Of a DNA stretch of 64,000 nt, positions 1-7,960 are shown one piece after another. The position numbers and the translations under genes are program-made. Numbering within the stretch: the first letter of the stretch is position 1; each line of letters begins with the position of its first letter. This stretch comes from Halorubrum salinum (lineage in GTDB: Archaea > Halobacteriota > Halobacteria > Halobacteriales > Haloferacaceae): assembly GCF_024494575.1 (NCBI RefSeq), contig NZ_JANHDO010000002.1, forward strand, positions 310,001 through 374,000, read 5' to 3'. The notes below the pieces were generated by a model. The model was not told the DNA's origin, did no database searches, and saw only the letters and a program-made list of their open reading frames with translations.

Positions 1-372
1 TTCGCGGACCCCGAAGACGCCGTCCGCGAGCGCCTCGACGGGATGTCGCTCTCACCGGCCGCGACCGACGTCGAGGACGCGGTCCGGTCGGAGACCGTCT
101 CAGACAGCAACGTCAGGGAGACGGTGAAACGACGCGTCGAAGAGCGGCTCGACGATCTCGACGCGTTCGATTCCGGGGGAGAGGGCGGAAACGAGGACTC
201 GGCGTCCGGCGGGATCGACACGTCTGACGGCGCCGACGAACCGTCCACCGACGATGCGGACCCGACCGACAGCACTGACGACGCGGACGGCGACGCAGAC
301 GCCGATGACGACGCGGACACCGATGACTCCGATCCGACCGACGGCCAAGTCTCCATGGAGGACTACCTGTGA
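1..372 (+). CDS. mre11: Probable Mre11 nuclease subunit, C-terminal end (partial)
   Basis: The frame is open from base 1 to a TGA at 370-372, so this is the 3' end of a gene that starts left of the window. The visible 123 residues are hydrophilic: an Arg/Glu-rich part, then a low-complexity tail of Asp, Ser, Thr and Gly ending in SMEDYL. No catalytic motif is in view. The assignment rests on context: it overlaps the rad50 start by four bases (GTGA), and haloarchaeal mre11 lies directly upstream of rad50. An acidic tail is common in halophile proteins and is not diagnostic. Confidence 0.7.
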   Translation, partial: FADPEDAVRERLDGMSLSPAATDVEDAVRSETVSDSNVRETVKRRVEERLDDLDAFDSGGEGGNEDSASGGIDTSDGADEPSTDDADPTDSTDDADGDADADDDADTDDSDPTDGQVSMEDYL

Positions 373-3062
373 ACTTCGACCGCGTCCGGCTCTCGAACTT
401 CAAGCCCTACGGCGACGCCGACCTTCGGCTGACGGAGGGCGTCACCGTCATCCACGGTCTCAACGGGAGCGGGAAGTCCTCGCTCCTGGAGGCGTGTTTC
501 TTCGCGTTGTACGGCTCGACGGCGCTCGATGGGACGCTCGACGACGTGATCACGAACGGCGAGGAGGAGACGGAGGTGGAGCTGTGGTTCACGCACGACG
601 GCGCGTCCTACCGCGTCGAGCGACGACTCAAGGCGTACGACGGGCGGATCGACCACCAGTGCACCCTCGAAGCGACGGACGGAAGCGACGTGACCCGCGA
701 CGGCGCGCGCGCGGTCCGCGAGTTCGTCACCGAACTCCTCCGGATGGACGCCGAGGCGTTCGTCAACTGCGCGTACGTCCGGCAGGGCGAGGTGAACAAG
801 CTGATCAACGCCACACCCTGCGAGCGCCAGGACACGATCGACGACCTGCTCCAGCTCGGGAAGCTGGAGGAGTACCGCGAGCGCGCGGGCGACGCCCGCC
901 TCGGCGTCGAGGACGTGTTGGAGAACCGCCGCGGGCGGCTCGACCAGCTCGACGACCAGATCGGAACGAAGGAAGCGAAGAACCTCCACGACCGGCTCAA
1001 CGAGCTCGAAAGCGACCTCACGGCGGTCACGGGGGAGATCGACCGGTACGAGACGCAGCGCGAGCAGGCGAAACAGACCCGAGAGGCGGCCGCCGAGACG
1101 CTCTCGACCCACGCGGAGAAACGGGAGAAACTGGAGGCGGTCGAAGCGGAGATCGACGAGATCGAAGCGGCGATCCGGGCGACCGAACGGAAGCGAGACG
1201 AGCACCGCGACGCGATCCGCGAGGCTCGCGAGCGGATCGGAGAGGTCGAAAGCGAGATCGCCGACCGACTCGACGACGCCGGGCTCGACGCGGCGAGCGA
1301 GGAGGCCATCGTCGAGCGCCGCGAGGAGCTCGACGACCGCGAGAGCGAGATCCGCGAGGAGCTCGACGACGAGCGGGTGAGCGCCGAGGCGTTCCGGAAT
1401 CAGGCGACGAACCTCGCCGGGAAGGCGGACGACCGCGACGAGCGCGCCGCGGAGGTTGAGTCCGAGGCCGACGACCTCGACGCCGAGGCCGAGGCGGCCG
1501 CGGATGAGGCCGACGAGCGAGAGGCGTCGATCGAGGAGCTCCGCGAGGAGGCCGAGACGCTGCGCGAGCGGTTCGCGACCGCCGACGCCGACGTCGATCG
1601 CGACGGGGTGACCGACCGGCGGGAGGCCCTCCGCGAGCGGCGCGGCGAGGTCCGCGAGCGGATCGCGGAGCTGACCGCGGAGCTGAAGAACGCCCGCCAG
1701 CGCGTCGAGGAGGCCGAAGAGCTGCTCGCGGCCGGGAAGTGTCCCGAGTGCGGCCAGCCGGTCGAGGACTCCCCGCACGCGAGCGGGATCGACGAGGACC
1801 GCGAGCGAGTCGCCGAGCTGGAAGCGGAACTGGCGGACGCCCGCGAGCGCGAGCGCGGCCTCGACGAGCGGGTCGAAGAGCTGGACGACCTCGCGAGCGC
1901 GGCCGATCGGCTCGACGAGATAGACGAGCGGGTCGAGACTCTCGATGAGCGGGTCGACGAGAAGCGTTCGGAGACGGAACGGAAGCGGGAGGCGGCCGCG
2001 GAGAAGCGCGAGCGCGCCGCCGACCTTCGCGAGGAAGCCGAAGAGACCCGCGAGGTCGCCGCTCAGAAACGGGAGGAGGCCGAGACGGCCGCGGCCCGCG
2101 TGGCCGAGTTGGAGGACGCGCTCGCGACGGTCGAAGACGTCCGTGAGGCGGTGGGCGCGATCGAAGAGCGGCTCTCGACGGTCGCGGACGCGGAAGACGC
2201 GATCGACCGGCACCGCGAGAAACGGGAGAACTTAGAGGAGGTGAACGACGAGCGGCGAGACCGGCTCGGCGACAAGCGCGCGCGACGCGACGAGGTCGCC
2301 GACGCGGTCGACGACGACGCGGTCGAGGAGGCGAGAGCGAAGAGGGATCGAGCCGAGGAGTACCTCGACGAGGTCGACGAGGAGCTCGATCGGCTCGCGG
2401 AGCGCCGGACCGAAATCGAGAACGCGATCGGCGGTGTGAAAGGCGATATTCGAGAGTTAGAGAACCTCCGCGAGGAGCGCGAATCGCTCGCGGAGCGGGT
2501 AGACGCGCTCGAAGCACTCCACGCGGAGACGAGCGAACTGGAGGCGATGTACGGCGACCTGCGCGCGGAGCTGCGCCAGCGCAACGTCACCGAGTTGGAG
2601 CGCACCCTCAACGAGACGTTCGAACTCGTCTACGGCAACGACGCCTACTCGCACATCGAACTCGACGGCGAGTACGTCCTCACGGTCTATCAGAAGGACG
2701 GCGAGGCGTTAGACCCGGAACAGCTCTCCGGGGGTGAGCGCGCGCTGTTCAACCTCTCGTTGCGCTGTGCGATCTACCGGCTGCTCTCGGAGGGGATCGA
2801 GGGCGCGGCCCCGACGCCGCCGCTCATCCTCGACGAGCCGACGGTCTTTCTCGACTCCGGACACGTCTCCCGCCTCGTGCGCCTCGTCGAGGAGATGCGC
2901 GGGTTCGGCGTGCGACAGATACTCATCGTCAGCCACGACGACGAACTGGTGGGTGCCGCAGACGAACTCGTCACCGTCGAGAAGGACCCTCGGTCGAACC
3001 GGTCGACGGTGCGAAGAGAAGACGCGGCCGAACTCGACGTCGCGTCGCTCGCGGACGACTGA
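369..3062 (+). CDS. rad50: DNA double-strand break repair ATPase Rad50
   Basis: This 897-residue protein has the layout of Rad50, the SMC-like ATPase that works with Mre11 in processing DNA ends. Walker A is GLNGSGKSS at residues 30-38. Two long Glu/Arg-rich coiled coils flank a zinc hook, CPEC, at residues 458-461. An ABC signature (LSGGERALFNLSL, about residue 785) and Walker B (LILDEPTVFLD, about residue 819) follow near the C-terminus, then the H-loop region VSHDDE. The GTG start at 369 overlaps the preceding stop, so the two genes are translationally coupled. Length and domain order are normal for the family. Confidence 0.97.
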   Translation: MNFDRVRLSNFKPYGDADLRLTEGVTVIHGLNGSGKSSLLEACFFALYGSTALDGTLDDVITNGEEETEVELWFTHDGASYRVERRLKAYDGRIDHQCTLEATDGSDVTRDGARAVREFVTELLRMDAEAFVNCAYVRQGEVNKLINATPCERQDTIDDLLQLGKLEEYRERAGDARLGVEDVLENRRGRLDQLDDQIGTKEAKNLHDRLNELESDLTAVTGEIDRYETQREQAKQTREAAAETLSTHAEKREKLEAVEAEIDEIEAAIRATERKRDEHRDAIREARERIGEVESEIADRLDDAGLDAASEEAIVERREELDDRESEIREELDDERVSAEAFRNQATNLAGKADDRDERAAEVESEADDLDAEAEAAADEADEREASIEELREEAETLRERFATADADVDRDGVTDRREALRERRGEVRERIAELTAELKNARQRVEEAEELLAAGKCPECGQPVEDSPHASGIDEDRERVAELEAELADARERERGLDERVEELDDLASAADRLDEIDERVETLDERVDEKRSETERKREAAAEKRERAADLREEAEETREVAAQKREEAETAAARVAELEDALATVEDVREAVGAIEERLSTVADAEDAIDRHREKRENLEEVNDERRDRLGDKRARRDEVADAVDDDAVEEARAKRDRAEEYLDEVDEELDRLAERRTEIENAIGGVKGDIRELENLREERESLAERVDALEALHAETSELEAMYGDLRAELRQRNVTELERTLNETFELVYGNDAYSHIELDGEYVLTVYQKDGEALDPEQLSGGERALFNLSLRCAIYRLLSEGIEGAAPTPPLILDEPTVFLDSGHVSRLVRLVEEMRGFGVRQILIVSHDDELVGAADELVTVEKDPRSNRSTVRREDAAELDVASLADD

Positions 3063-3133
3063 GTCGGGCGTCGGGTGACCTTGATGTCGGCCGACTTGGA
3101 GGCCGGCGGGGTCGCCGATGAGGGACCGACGCT

Positions 3134-3283
3134 CTATGCGGCGCGGCGTTCCTTCGCCTTCGGGCGGAGCTTCGTGTAGCCGCACTTGCGGCAGCGGTCG
3201 GCGTCGGGAGAGTTGCGGGCGTTACAGCGCATGCAGATGTGTCGATCGAGGTTGCGGCGTTCCGCGGCGTCGAAACTGGCCAT
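3134..3283 (-). CDS. rpl40e: 50S ribosomal protein L40e
   Basis: This 49-residue gene starts [20 protein letters not shown] and ends KERRAA. It has the four-cysteine zinc-finger layout of archaeal L40e: CMRC at 17-20 and CRKC at 31-34, set in Arg/Lys-rich sequence. L40e is a small protein of the archaeal large ribosomal subunit. The gene lies convergent to rad50, with 71 bases between the stops. It is divergent in base use from nothing around it. Confidence 0.93.
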   Translation of the reverse strand: MASFDAAERRNLDRHICMRCNARNSPDADRCRKCGYTKLRPKAKERRAA

Positions 3284-3359
3284 ACGACTACTGTCGTGGC
3301 GACGCTGTAAAAGCTTGCGAGACGCGGCCGGTCGCGACGGACCGCGTCTGACTGTCCGG

Positions 3360-3629
3360 CTACGCGCCCGCCTCGGCGAGCGCCGCTTCGATATCCTCTC
3401 GCTGTGTGACGCCCACGAACCGATCGACGACGCCGTCGTCGTTCTCGACGATCAGCGTCGGAAGCGATCGCACCTGATACTGGTTGGCGACGTCCTGCTC
3501 CTCGTCGACGTTCACCTTCTGGAGTTCGAAGGCGTCGCCGAGGTCCTCCTGAATCTCCTCGAGGATCGGGTCCTGCGTCTTACACGGGCCACACCAGTCT
3601 GCGTGAAAATCCAGCAGTCGAACAGTCAT
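3360..3629 (-). CDS. Thioredoxin family protein
   Basis: An 89-residue single thioredoxin domain starting [16 protein letters not shown]. The redox motif WCGPC is at residues 12-16, and the cis-proline stretch SLPTLIVEN follows about 40 residues later. It should be a cytoplasmic thiol-disulfide exchange protein. The frame is open further upstream, but the ATG at 3629 gives a standard thioredoxin N-terminus. The gene is divergent from the Sec61-beta gene, leaving about 190 bases for two promoters. Confidence 0.93.
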   Translation of the reverse strand: MTVRLLDFHADWCGPCKTQDPILEEIQEDLGDAFELQKVNVDEEQDVANQYQVRSLPTLIVENDDGVVDRFVGVTQREDIEAALAEAGA

Positions 3630-3822
3630 TATCCGCCGCAACGTACCGTCGCACCGCGCATAAGGGTTTCCCACTCGTGCGTCTCCGAGTACAGGACCGC
3701 CGACCACGGGACCGCGAGCCCTCGGCTGCGGCCCGCGGACCCGGAGCCGAGCGCACGGCGGCCGATGACGACTCCGGGACGCGAGCGAAACGTTTAGAAC
3801 GCGGTGAGACCCATCGAGAGGT

Positions 3823-3987
3823 ATGAGCAGTGGCTCCAACTCCGGCGGCCTGATGTCGAGTGCGGGACTGGTCCGCTACTTCGACAACCAAGGCCGAGAC
3901 GCGATCACGATGAACCCGAAGACCGTCCTCGCCTTCTGCGTCCTCTTCGGCGTCTTCGTCCAGATCCTCTCTCTGACGGTCGCGTAG
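3823..3987 (+). CDS. secG: Preprotein translocase subunit Sec61-beta (SecG)
   Basis: A 54-residue protein with a Ser/Gly-rich cytosolic start (MSSGSNSGGLMSSAGLVRYF), an amphipathic stretch and one C-terminal membrane helix of about 18 residues (TVLAFCVLFGVFVQILSLTVA). This is the layout of archaeal Sec61-beta, the small non-essential subunit of the SecYE-beta channel. The family pattern G-L-x-R-Y-F-D before the helix is visible. The gene stands alone, ahead of pdxT. Confidence 0.9.
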   Translation: MSSGSNSGGLMSSAGLVRYFDNQGRDAITMNPKTVLAFCVLFGVFVQILSLTVA

Positions 3988-4024
3988 CGCGCCCTTTTTG
4001 CCCGTCCCCGACGGATAGGCGGCC

Positions 4025-4618
4025 ATGCAAGCAGGCGTCATCGCCGTGCAGGGCGACGTGGCCGAACACGCCGAGGCCGTCCGGAACGCCGCGGCCGCCC
4101 ACGACGAGCCGGTGGACGTCGTCGAGATCAGGGACGCGGGACTCGTGCCCGACTGCGACGCCCTCCTCGTCCCGGGCGGCGAGTCGACGACGATATCGCG
4201 GCTCCTCCATCGGGAGGGCATCGCCGCCGAGATCCGCGACCACGTCGCGGCCGGCAAGCCCGTGCTCGCGACCTGCGCCGGCCTCATCGTCTGCGCTCGC
4301 GACGCGAAAGACGACCGCGTCGACCCGCTCGGGCTCGTCGACGTCTCGGTCGACCGGAACGCGTTCGGGAGACAGAAGGACTCCTTCGAGGCGGCGCTGT
4401 CGGTCGACGGACTCGTCGACCCGTTTCACGCCGTGTTCATCCGCGCGCCGCTCATCGACGACGTCGGCCCGGACGTCGAGGTCCTCGCGGCCGTCGACGG
4501 TCGGCCGGTCGCGGTGCGGGACGGCCCCGTCCTCGCCACCGCGTTCCACCCGGAACTCACCGACGACTCGCGGATCCACGACCTCGCCTTCTTCCCGGAA
4601 CGGGAGGTGGTGGCGTGA
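4025..4618 (+). CDS. pdxT: Pyridoxal 5'-phosphate synthase glutaminase subunit PdxT
   Basis: A 197-residue class I glutamine amidotransferase that releases ammonia from glutamine for PdxS in de novo vitamin B6 synthesis. The oxyanion motif LVPGGESTTISRL begins near residue 48. The nucleophile is Cys84 in LATCAGLI, and the His175-Glu177 pair is in AFHPELT. Length fits the family. No pdxS is in this window, so the partner must be elsewhere. The stop overlaps the hisE start by four bases, which suggests co-transcription. Confidence 0.95.
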   Translation: MQAGVIAVQGDVAEHAEAVRNAAAAHDEPVDVVEIRDAGLVPDCDALLVPGGESTTISRLLHREGIAAEIRDHVAAGKPVLATCAGLIVCARDAKDDRVDPLGLVDVSVDRNAFGRQKDSFEAALSVDGLVDPFHAVFIRAPLIDDVGPDVEVLAAVDGRPVAVRDGPVLATAFHPELTDDSRIHDLAFFPEREVVA

Positions 4619-4941
4619 GCGATCCCGCTGCCACCGACGAGGGCGATAGCGTCCCTGACGAGGCCGCCCTCGACGAGCTGTTCGCCACCATCGAGTCACG
4701 GAAGGCGGAGCTCCCGGAGGGGTCGTACACGGCGTCGCTTTTCACCCACGAGAAGGGCGAGAACGCGGTGTTAGAGAAGATCGGCGAGGAGTCGACGGAG
4801 ACGATCCTCGCCGCGAAAGACGACGACCTCGACGAACTCACCTACGAGAGCGCCGACCTCGTCTATCACTTGCTGGTGCTGCTCGCCATGAAGGACCTCG
4901 ACATCGACGATCTCCGCGACGAGCTGCGGGATCGGTTCTAG
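4615..4941 (+). CDS. hisE: Phosphoribosyl-ATP pyrophosphatase HisE
   Basis: A 108-residue protein of the MazG-like all-alpha NTP pyrophosphatase family. It carries the HisE signatures GSYTASLF, GENAVLEKIGEESTETILAAKD and the metal-binding E-SADLVYHLLVLL helix. HisE hydrolyses phosphoribosyl-ATP to phosphoribosyl-AMP in histidine synthesis. It is a separate HisE and not a HisIE fusion. The GTG start at 4615 overlaps the pdxT stop. Coupling of a histidine gene to a B6 gene looks like gene order and not shared chemistry. Confidence 0.95.
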   Translation: MSDPAATDEGDSVPDEAALDELFATIESRKAELPEGSYTASLFTHEKGENAVLEKIGEESTETILAAKDDDLDELTYESADLVYHLLVLLAMKDLDIDDLRDELRDRF

Positions 4942-5010
4942 CGTCGCCCGGCGAGCCGACGCTGCACCGCGTCAGAAGACTTATTCGCCGCTGCGGTCGT
5001 GGACGATGCA

Positions 5011-7248
5011 ATGACCGACCGCACCGACGGCGTCGCTCGCCGGTCCGTCCTCGGCTCGCTCGCCGGTGCGGGCACCGTCGTCGTCTCCGGCTGCGCGGGC
5101 GACCCGAGCGATCGGACGGAAGACGACGCGGCGGGTGAATCGCCCGCCTCGGGGAGTGAATCCCCCGACTCGGAGACGACCGCGATGGATCCCGACGCCC
5201 TCGACGAACTCGCCTCTCGGTTCGCGCCGACGCTGTACTTCGACTCCGCGGAGCCGTGGTTCCCGACCGACCCGCGACCGTACACCACGGAAGAGGACGG
5301 CGATACCGTCGTTGACGGGTTCGAGGCGTTCGACGGGTATCACGAGCGCTACGACGAGGCCGGCGTCCCGCCCGACCCGACCGTCTTCTATCACGGCGTC
5401 CGATACGAGGACTCGCCGCTCGCGGTCGTCCAGTTCTGGTTCTACTCCGCGTTCGACCAGTTCACGGCGAACTTCCACTGGCACGACTGGGAGGTGCTCC
5501 ACGTGTTCGTCGACCTCGACACCGGCGAGCCGCAGCTGTACGTCGCCAGCTCGCACTCTCGAAGCGTCCCGAACAACGAGTTCCTCGACCCGGACCCCGA
5601 CCGCGTCCCTCGGATCCTCACCGAACTCGGCTCACACTCCAGCACGCTGTCGGTCAACGACGTCCCGGACCGATTCCAGCGCGTCGGCGGCGACGGCCTG
5701 CTCGCCGATATCACGAACGCGACGGTCGACACGATAGAGGACGTACTCGGCGTCCCGATCGCGTACGGGCTCCCCCGCGACGAGGGGATGCGGCTCCCGT
5801 TCGTCGTCCCCGAGTACGAGGGAGAGCCGATCTACGACCACCCCGACCTCCCCGCCGTGACCGCCGACTCGCTGGTCGACGAGGCGCTCACGATTCGCTC
5901 GCTCGACGCCCTCGCCGCGCCGCCGACGGACCTCTCGCTCCGAGAGACGGGCGTCGCGTTCCGTCACCGGGACCGAGACGACCCGGAGGCGACCGACGTC
6001 GCCGAGTCGGTCGTCACCTACGATCTCGTCGAAACGGCCGAATTAGAGGGGATATCGGCCTTTACGGGCCCGCAACTCAGCTTCGAGTTCGCGGTTCCGG
6101 AGGCCGTCGAAGACGCGGTCGCGAGCCACATTACGACGACCGGCGTGCCGTGGGAACAGCCACGGTACGAGAATCCGGCCGTCGACGTCAGCGCCGGAAA
6201 CCACCGCGCGGAGATCGCTGACCGATACGAGGCCGTCGCCGACGAGGCGGGGATCGGAGGCGAGGCCGCGGCCGCGTTCGACGGGCTCGTCGCCCGCGTC
6301 ACGGAGGCGATCGAGAGCGCCGAGGCTCCCGACGGCGAGGGGCTGACGGTGACCGAGGCGACCGTCGAGTCGGTCGTGTTGATCGAGAGCGACCCCGAGA
6401 TGGTCCCGACGTTCGGCGGCGTCGCCGTCGCCGAGGGCGTCTCGGAGGGCGAGCATCGCATCACGGTCAACGGCGCGGGACGGACGCCGCACAGCGAGCG
6501 GCTGCGCGTCGAATCCGACGAGGCGACCACCGCCGGCGTCGAGGGCGATATCCCGCTCGTCGCCCGCGAAGACGCGACCCGAGTCGAGATCGGCGAGGCG
6601 GCCGGCGAGACCGAACTGGCGCGCGCCGCGCTCGAAGACGACTTCGCCGGGCGGATCTACGACTCCGCGGTCGAGGGAACCGACGCGGTGTACGTCCACG
6701 CGGGCGGCGCGTACACGGCCGAGGTGCGCGACACGGCGGCTGAGATCGGCGCGTACCGGGTCACTCCGTCGGTCGACGACGCCGGGGCGGAAACCGGTTC
6801 GCCGATCCGGATCGAGCGTCCCGAGACGGGCGCGGCCTCGCTGGCCGGGTTCGTCGCCGACGTCGCCGAGGAGACCCGCGCAGAGGTTGCCGCGGTCGCG
6901 GCGACCGAGGACGACGAAAGCGATGACGGTGACGACGCCACGCGCGCTGACGCCGGAAACGCGGGCGGCGGCGACGCCGGCGGCCCGTCGAACGCCGTCA
7001 CCGGTCTCGAACGCGCGCTCGCGGCCGCGGTCGAGGCGGCCGAGCGCGCCGAGGCGCGGGCCCGCGAGGGCGACGCGCCGGGCGTGACCCGGCAGTTGGA
7101 GGCGGTCGCAGACCGGATCGCGCGGATCGAAGAGCGGTTGGCCGCGGCCCGGGAGGGGCTCCCGCCGGGGCTCGCGACGGCGACCGAGAACCGGATGGCA
7201 CAGGCGACGCGACGCGTCGAACAGGCGCAGTCGGCGGGGTCGCTGTAG
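5011..7248 (+). CDS. Tat-exported lipoprotein with NLP/Vps62-like HxHDWE domain
   Basis: A 745-residue exported protein. Residues 8-28 form a Tat-type lipoprotein signal: Arg10-Arg11, a hydrophobic stretch and a VVSGC lipobox with Cys28. An Asp/Glu-rich linker follows. Residues about 60-290 hold an aromatic-rich domain with FHWHDWE (His156, His158, Asp159, Glu161) and SSHSRS, resembling the GHRHDWE metal site of NPP1-like proteins and Vps62-type domains. The middle looks beta-rich and PEGA-like; the last 120 residues are an Ala/Glu/Arg coiled coil. A TATA-like CTTATTC at 4979-4985 favours the ATG at 5011 over a GTG at 4999. The substrate is unknown. Confidence 0.75.
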   Translation: MTDRTDGVARRSVLGSLAGAGTVVVSGCAGDPSDRTEDDAAGESPASGSESPDSETTAMDPDALDELASRFAPTLYFDSAEPWFPTDPRPYTTEEDGDTVVDGFEAFDGYHERYDEAGVPPDPTVFYHGVRYEDSPLAVVQFWFYSAFDQFTANFHWHDWEVLHVFVDLDTGEPQLYVASSHSRSVPNNEFLDPDPDRVPRILTELGSHSSTLSVNDVPDRFQRVGGDGLLADITNATVDTIEDVLGVPIAYGLPRDEGMRLPFVVPEYEGEPIYDHPDLPAVTADSLVDEALTIRSLDALAAPPTDLSLRETGVAFRHRDRDDPEATDVAESVVTYDLVETAELEGISAFTGPQLSFEFAVPEAVEDAVASHITTTGVPWEQPRYENPAVDVSAGNHRAEIADRYEAVADEAGIGGEAAAAFDGLVARVTEAIESAEAPDGEGLTVTEATVESVVLIESDPEMVPTFGGVAVAEGVSEGEHRITVNGAGRTPHSERLRVESDEATTAGVEGDIPLVAREDATRVEIGEAAGETELARAALEDDFAGRIYDSAVEGTDAVYVHAGGAYTAEVRDTAAEIGAYRVTPSVDDAGAETGSPIRIERPETGAASLAGFVADVAEETRAEVAAVAATEDDESDDGDDATRADAGNAGGGDAGGPSNAVTGLERALAAAVEAAERAEARAREGDAPGVTRQLEAVADRIARIEERLAAAREGLPPGLATATENRMAQATRRVEQAQSAGSL

Positions 7249-7384
7249 CCGGGCGACGAGCGGAGTGTCGCCGTCGCCGCCGGCGGTGGTCGCGGGAGAC
7301 GCGTCTCGTCGGTGTTCGGGATCTCAGCGGAAGGAATCCGCGCTCGTATCGGTCGACAAAAAAGCGATCGAGAGACGCGTCCGA

Positions 7385-7753
7385 TTACAGCGGCTCGATC
7401 AGTTCGACGGCGTGTCCGTCGGGGTCTTTCACGAACGCCGTCCGCGCGCCGGCGGCGGGCTGGTCGCCCGGCTCCTTCACGACGCCGTGGTGGTCGATCG
7501 CCTCGAACGTCTCGTCGACGTCGTCGACGCCGACGGCGACGTGGTCGTAGCGGTCGCCGTCGTCGCTCGGCGTCTCGCCGTCGGTGTCGGACAACTGGAA
7601 CTCCACGCCCGCGTCGTCGGCGACGTACACGTTGCGCGTGTCGCCGTCCTCGGTCGTGAACTCCCACGAGCGCTCGAACCCGAGCTGTTCGACGTACCAG
7701 TCGGCCGTTCGGTCCGCGTCTTCGACGTTGAGACACGTGTGGAGTATCTCCAT
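7385..7753 (-). CDS. VOC family (glyoxalase I-like) protein
   Basis: A 122-residue protein starting MEILHTCLNVEDADRTADWY and ending in DPDGHAVELIEPL, the two beta-alpha-beta-beta-beta modules of the vicinal oxygen chelate fold. Metal ligand candidates are His5, the Glu in VEFQL, the His in YDHVAVGV and the Glu in HAVELIE, matching glyoxalase I. A lactoylglutathione lyase label is usual, but haloarchaea mostly lack glutathione, so the true thiol or substrate is unknown. The frame extends upstream, but this ATG gives the standard N-terminus. Confidence 0.85.
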   Translation of the reverse strand: MEILHTCLNVEDADRTADWYVEQLGFERSWEFTTEDGDTRNVYVADDAGVEFQLSDTDGETPSDDGDRYDHVAVGVDDVDETFEAIDHHGVVKEPGDQPAAGARTAFVKDPDGHAVELIEPL

Positions 7754-7960
7754 GCGTCGCCGTCTCGCGGGGAGGACAATAAATCCCGACGAACCGCGCC
7801 GCAGAGAGACGCGCCCGCGATCCGGCAGCGACGACGACTCGGTAGTCCGATGGGAACGCGCGCTCGCCCGGGAACCGGGCGATGGCGACGAGAATGGTAA
7901 CTCGGTATCATATTCATTTTTAACAAAGGATTTATTCGCTCCGTACCGCCCAGTAGTAAC

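Noticed and set aside
363-2517. Long minus-strand frames opposite rad50
   Set aside because: They are Arg/Leu-rich, have no family look and mirror the codon bias of rad50. High-G+C genes often give such antisense frames.
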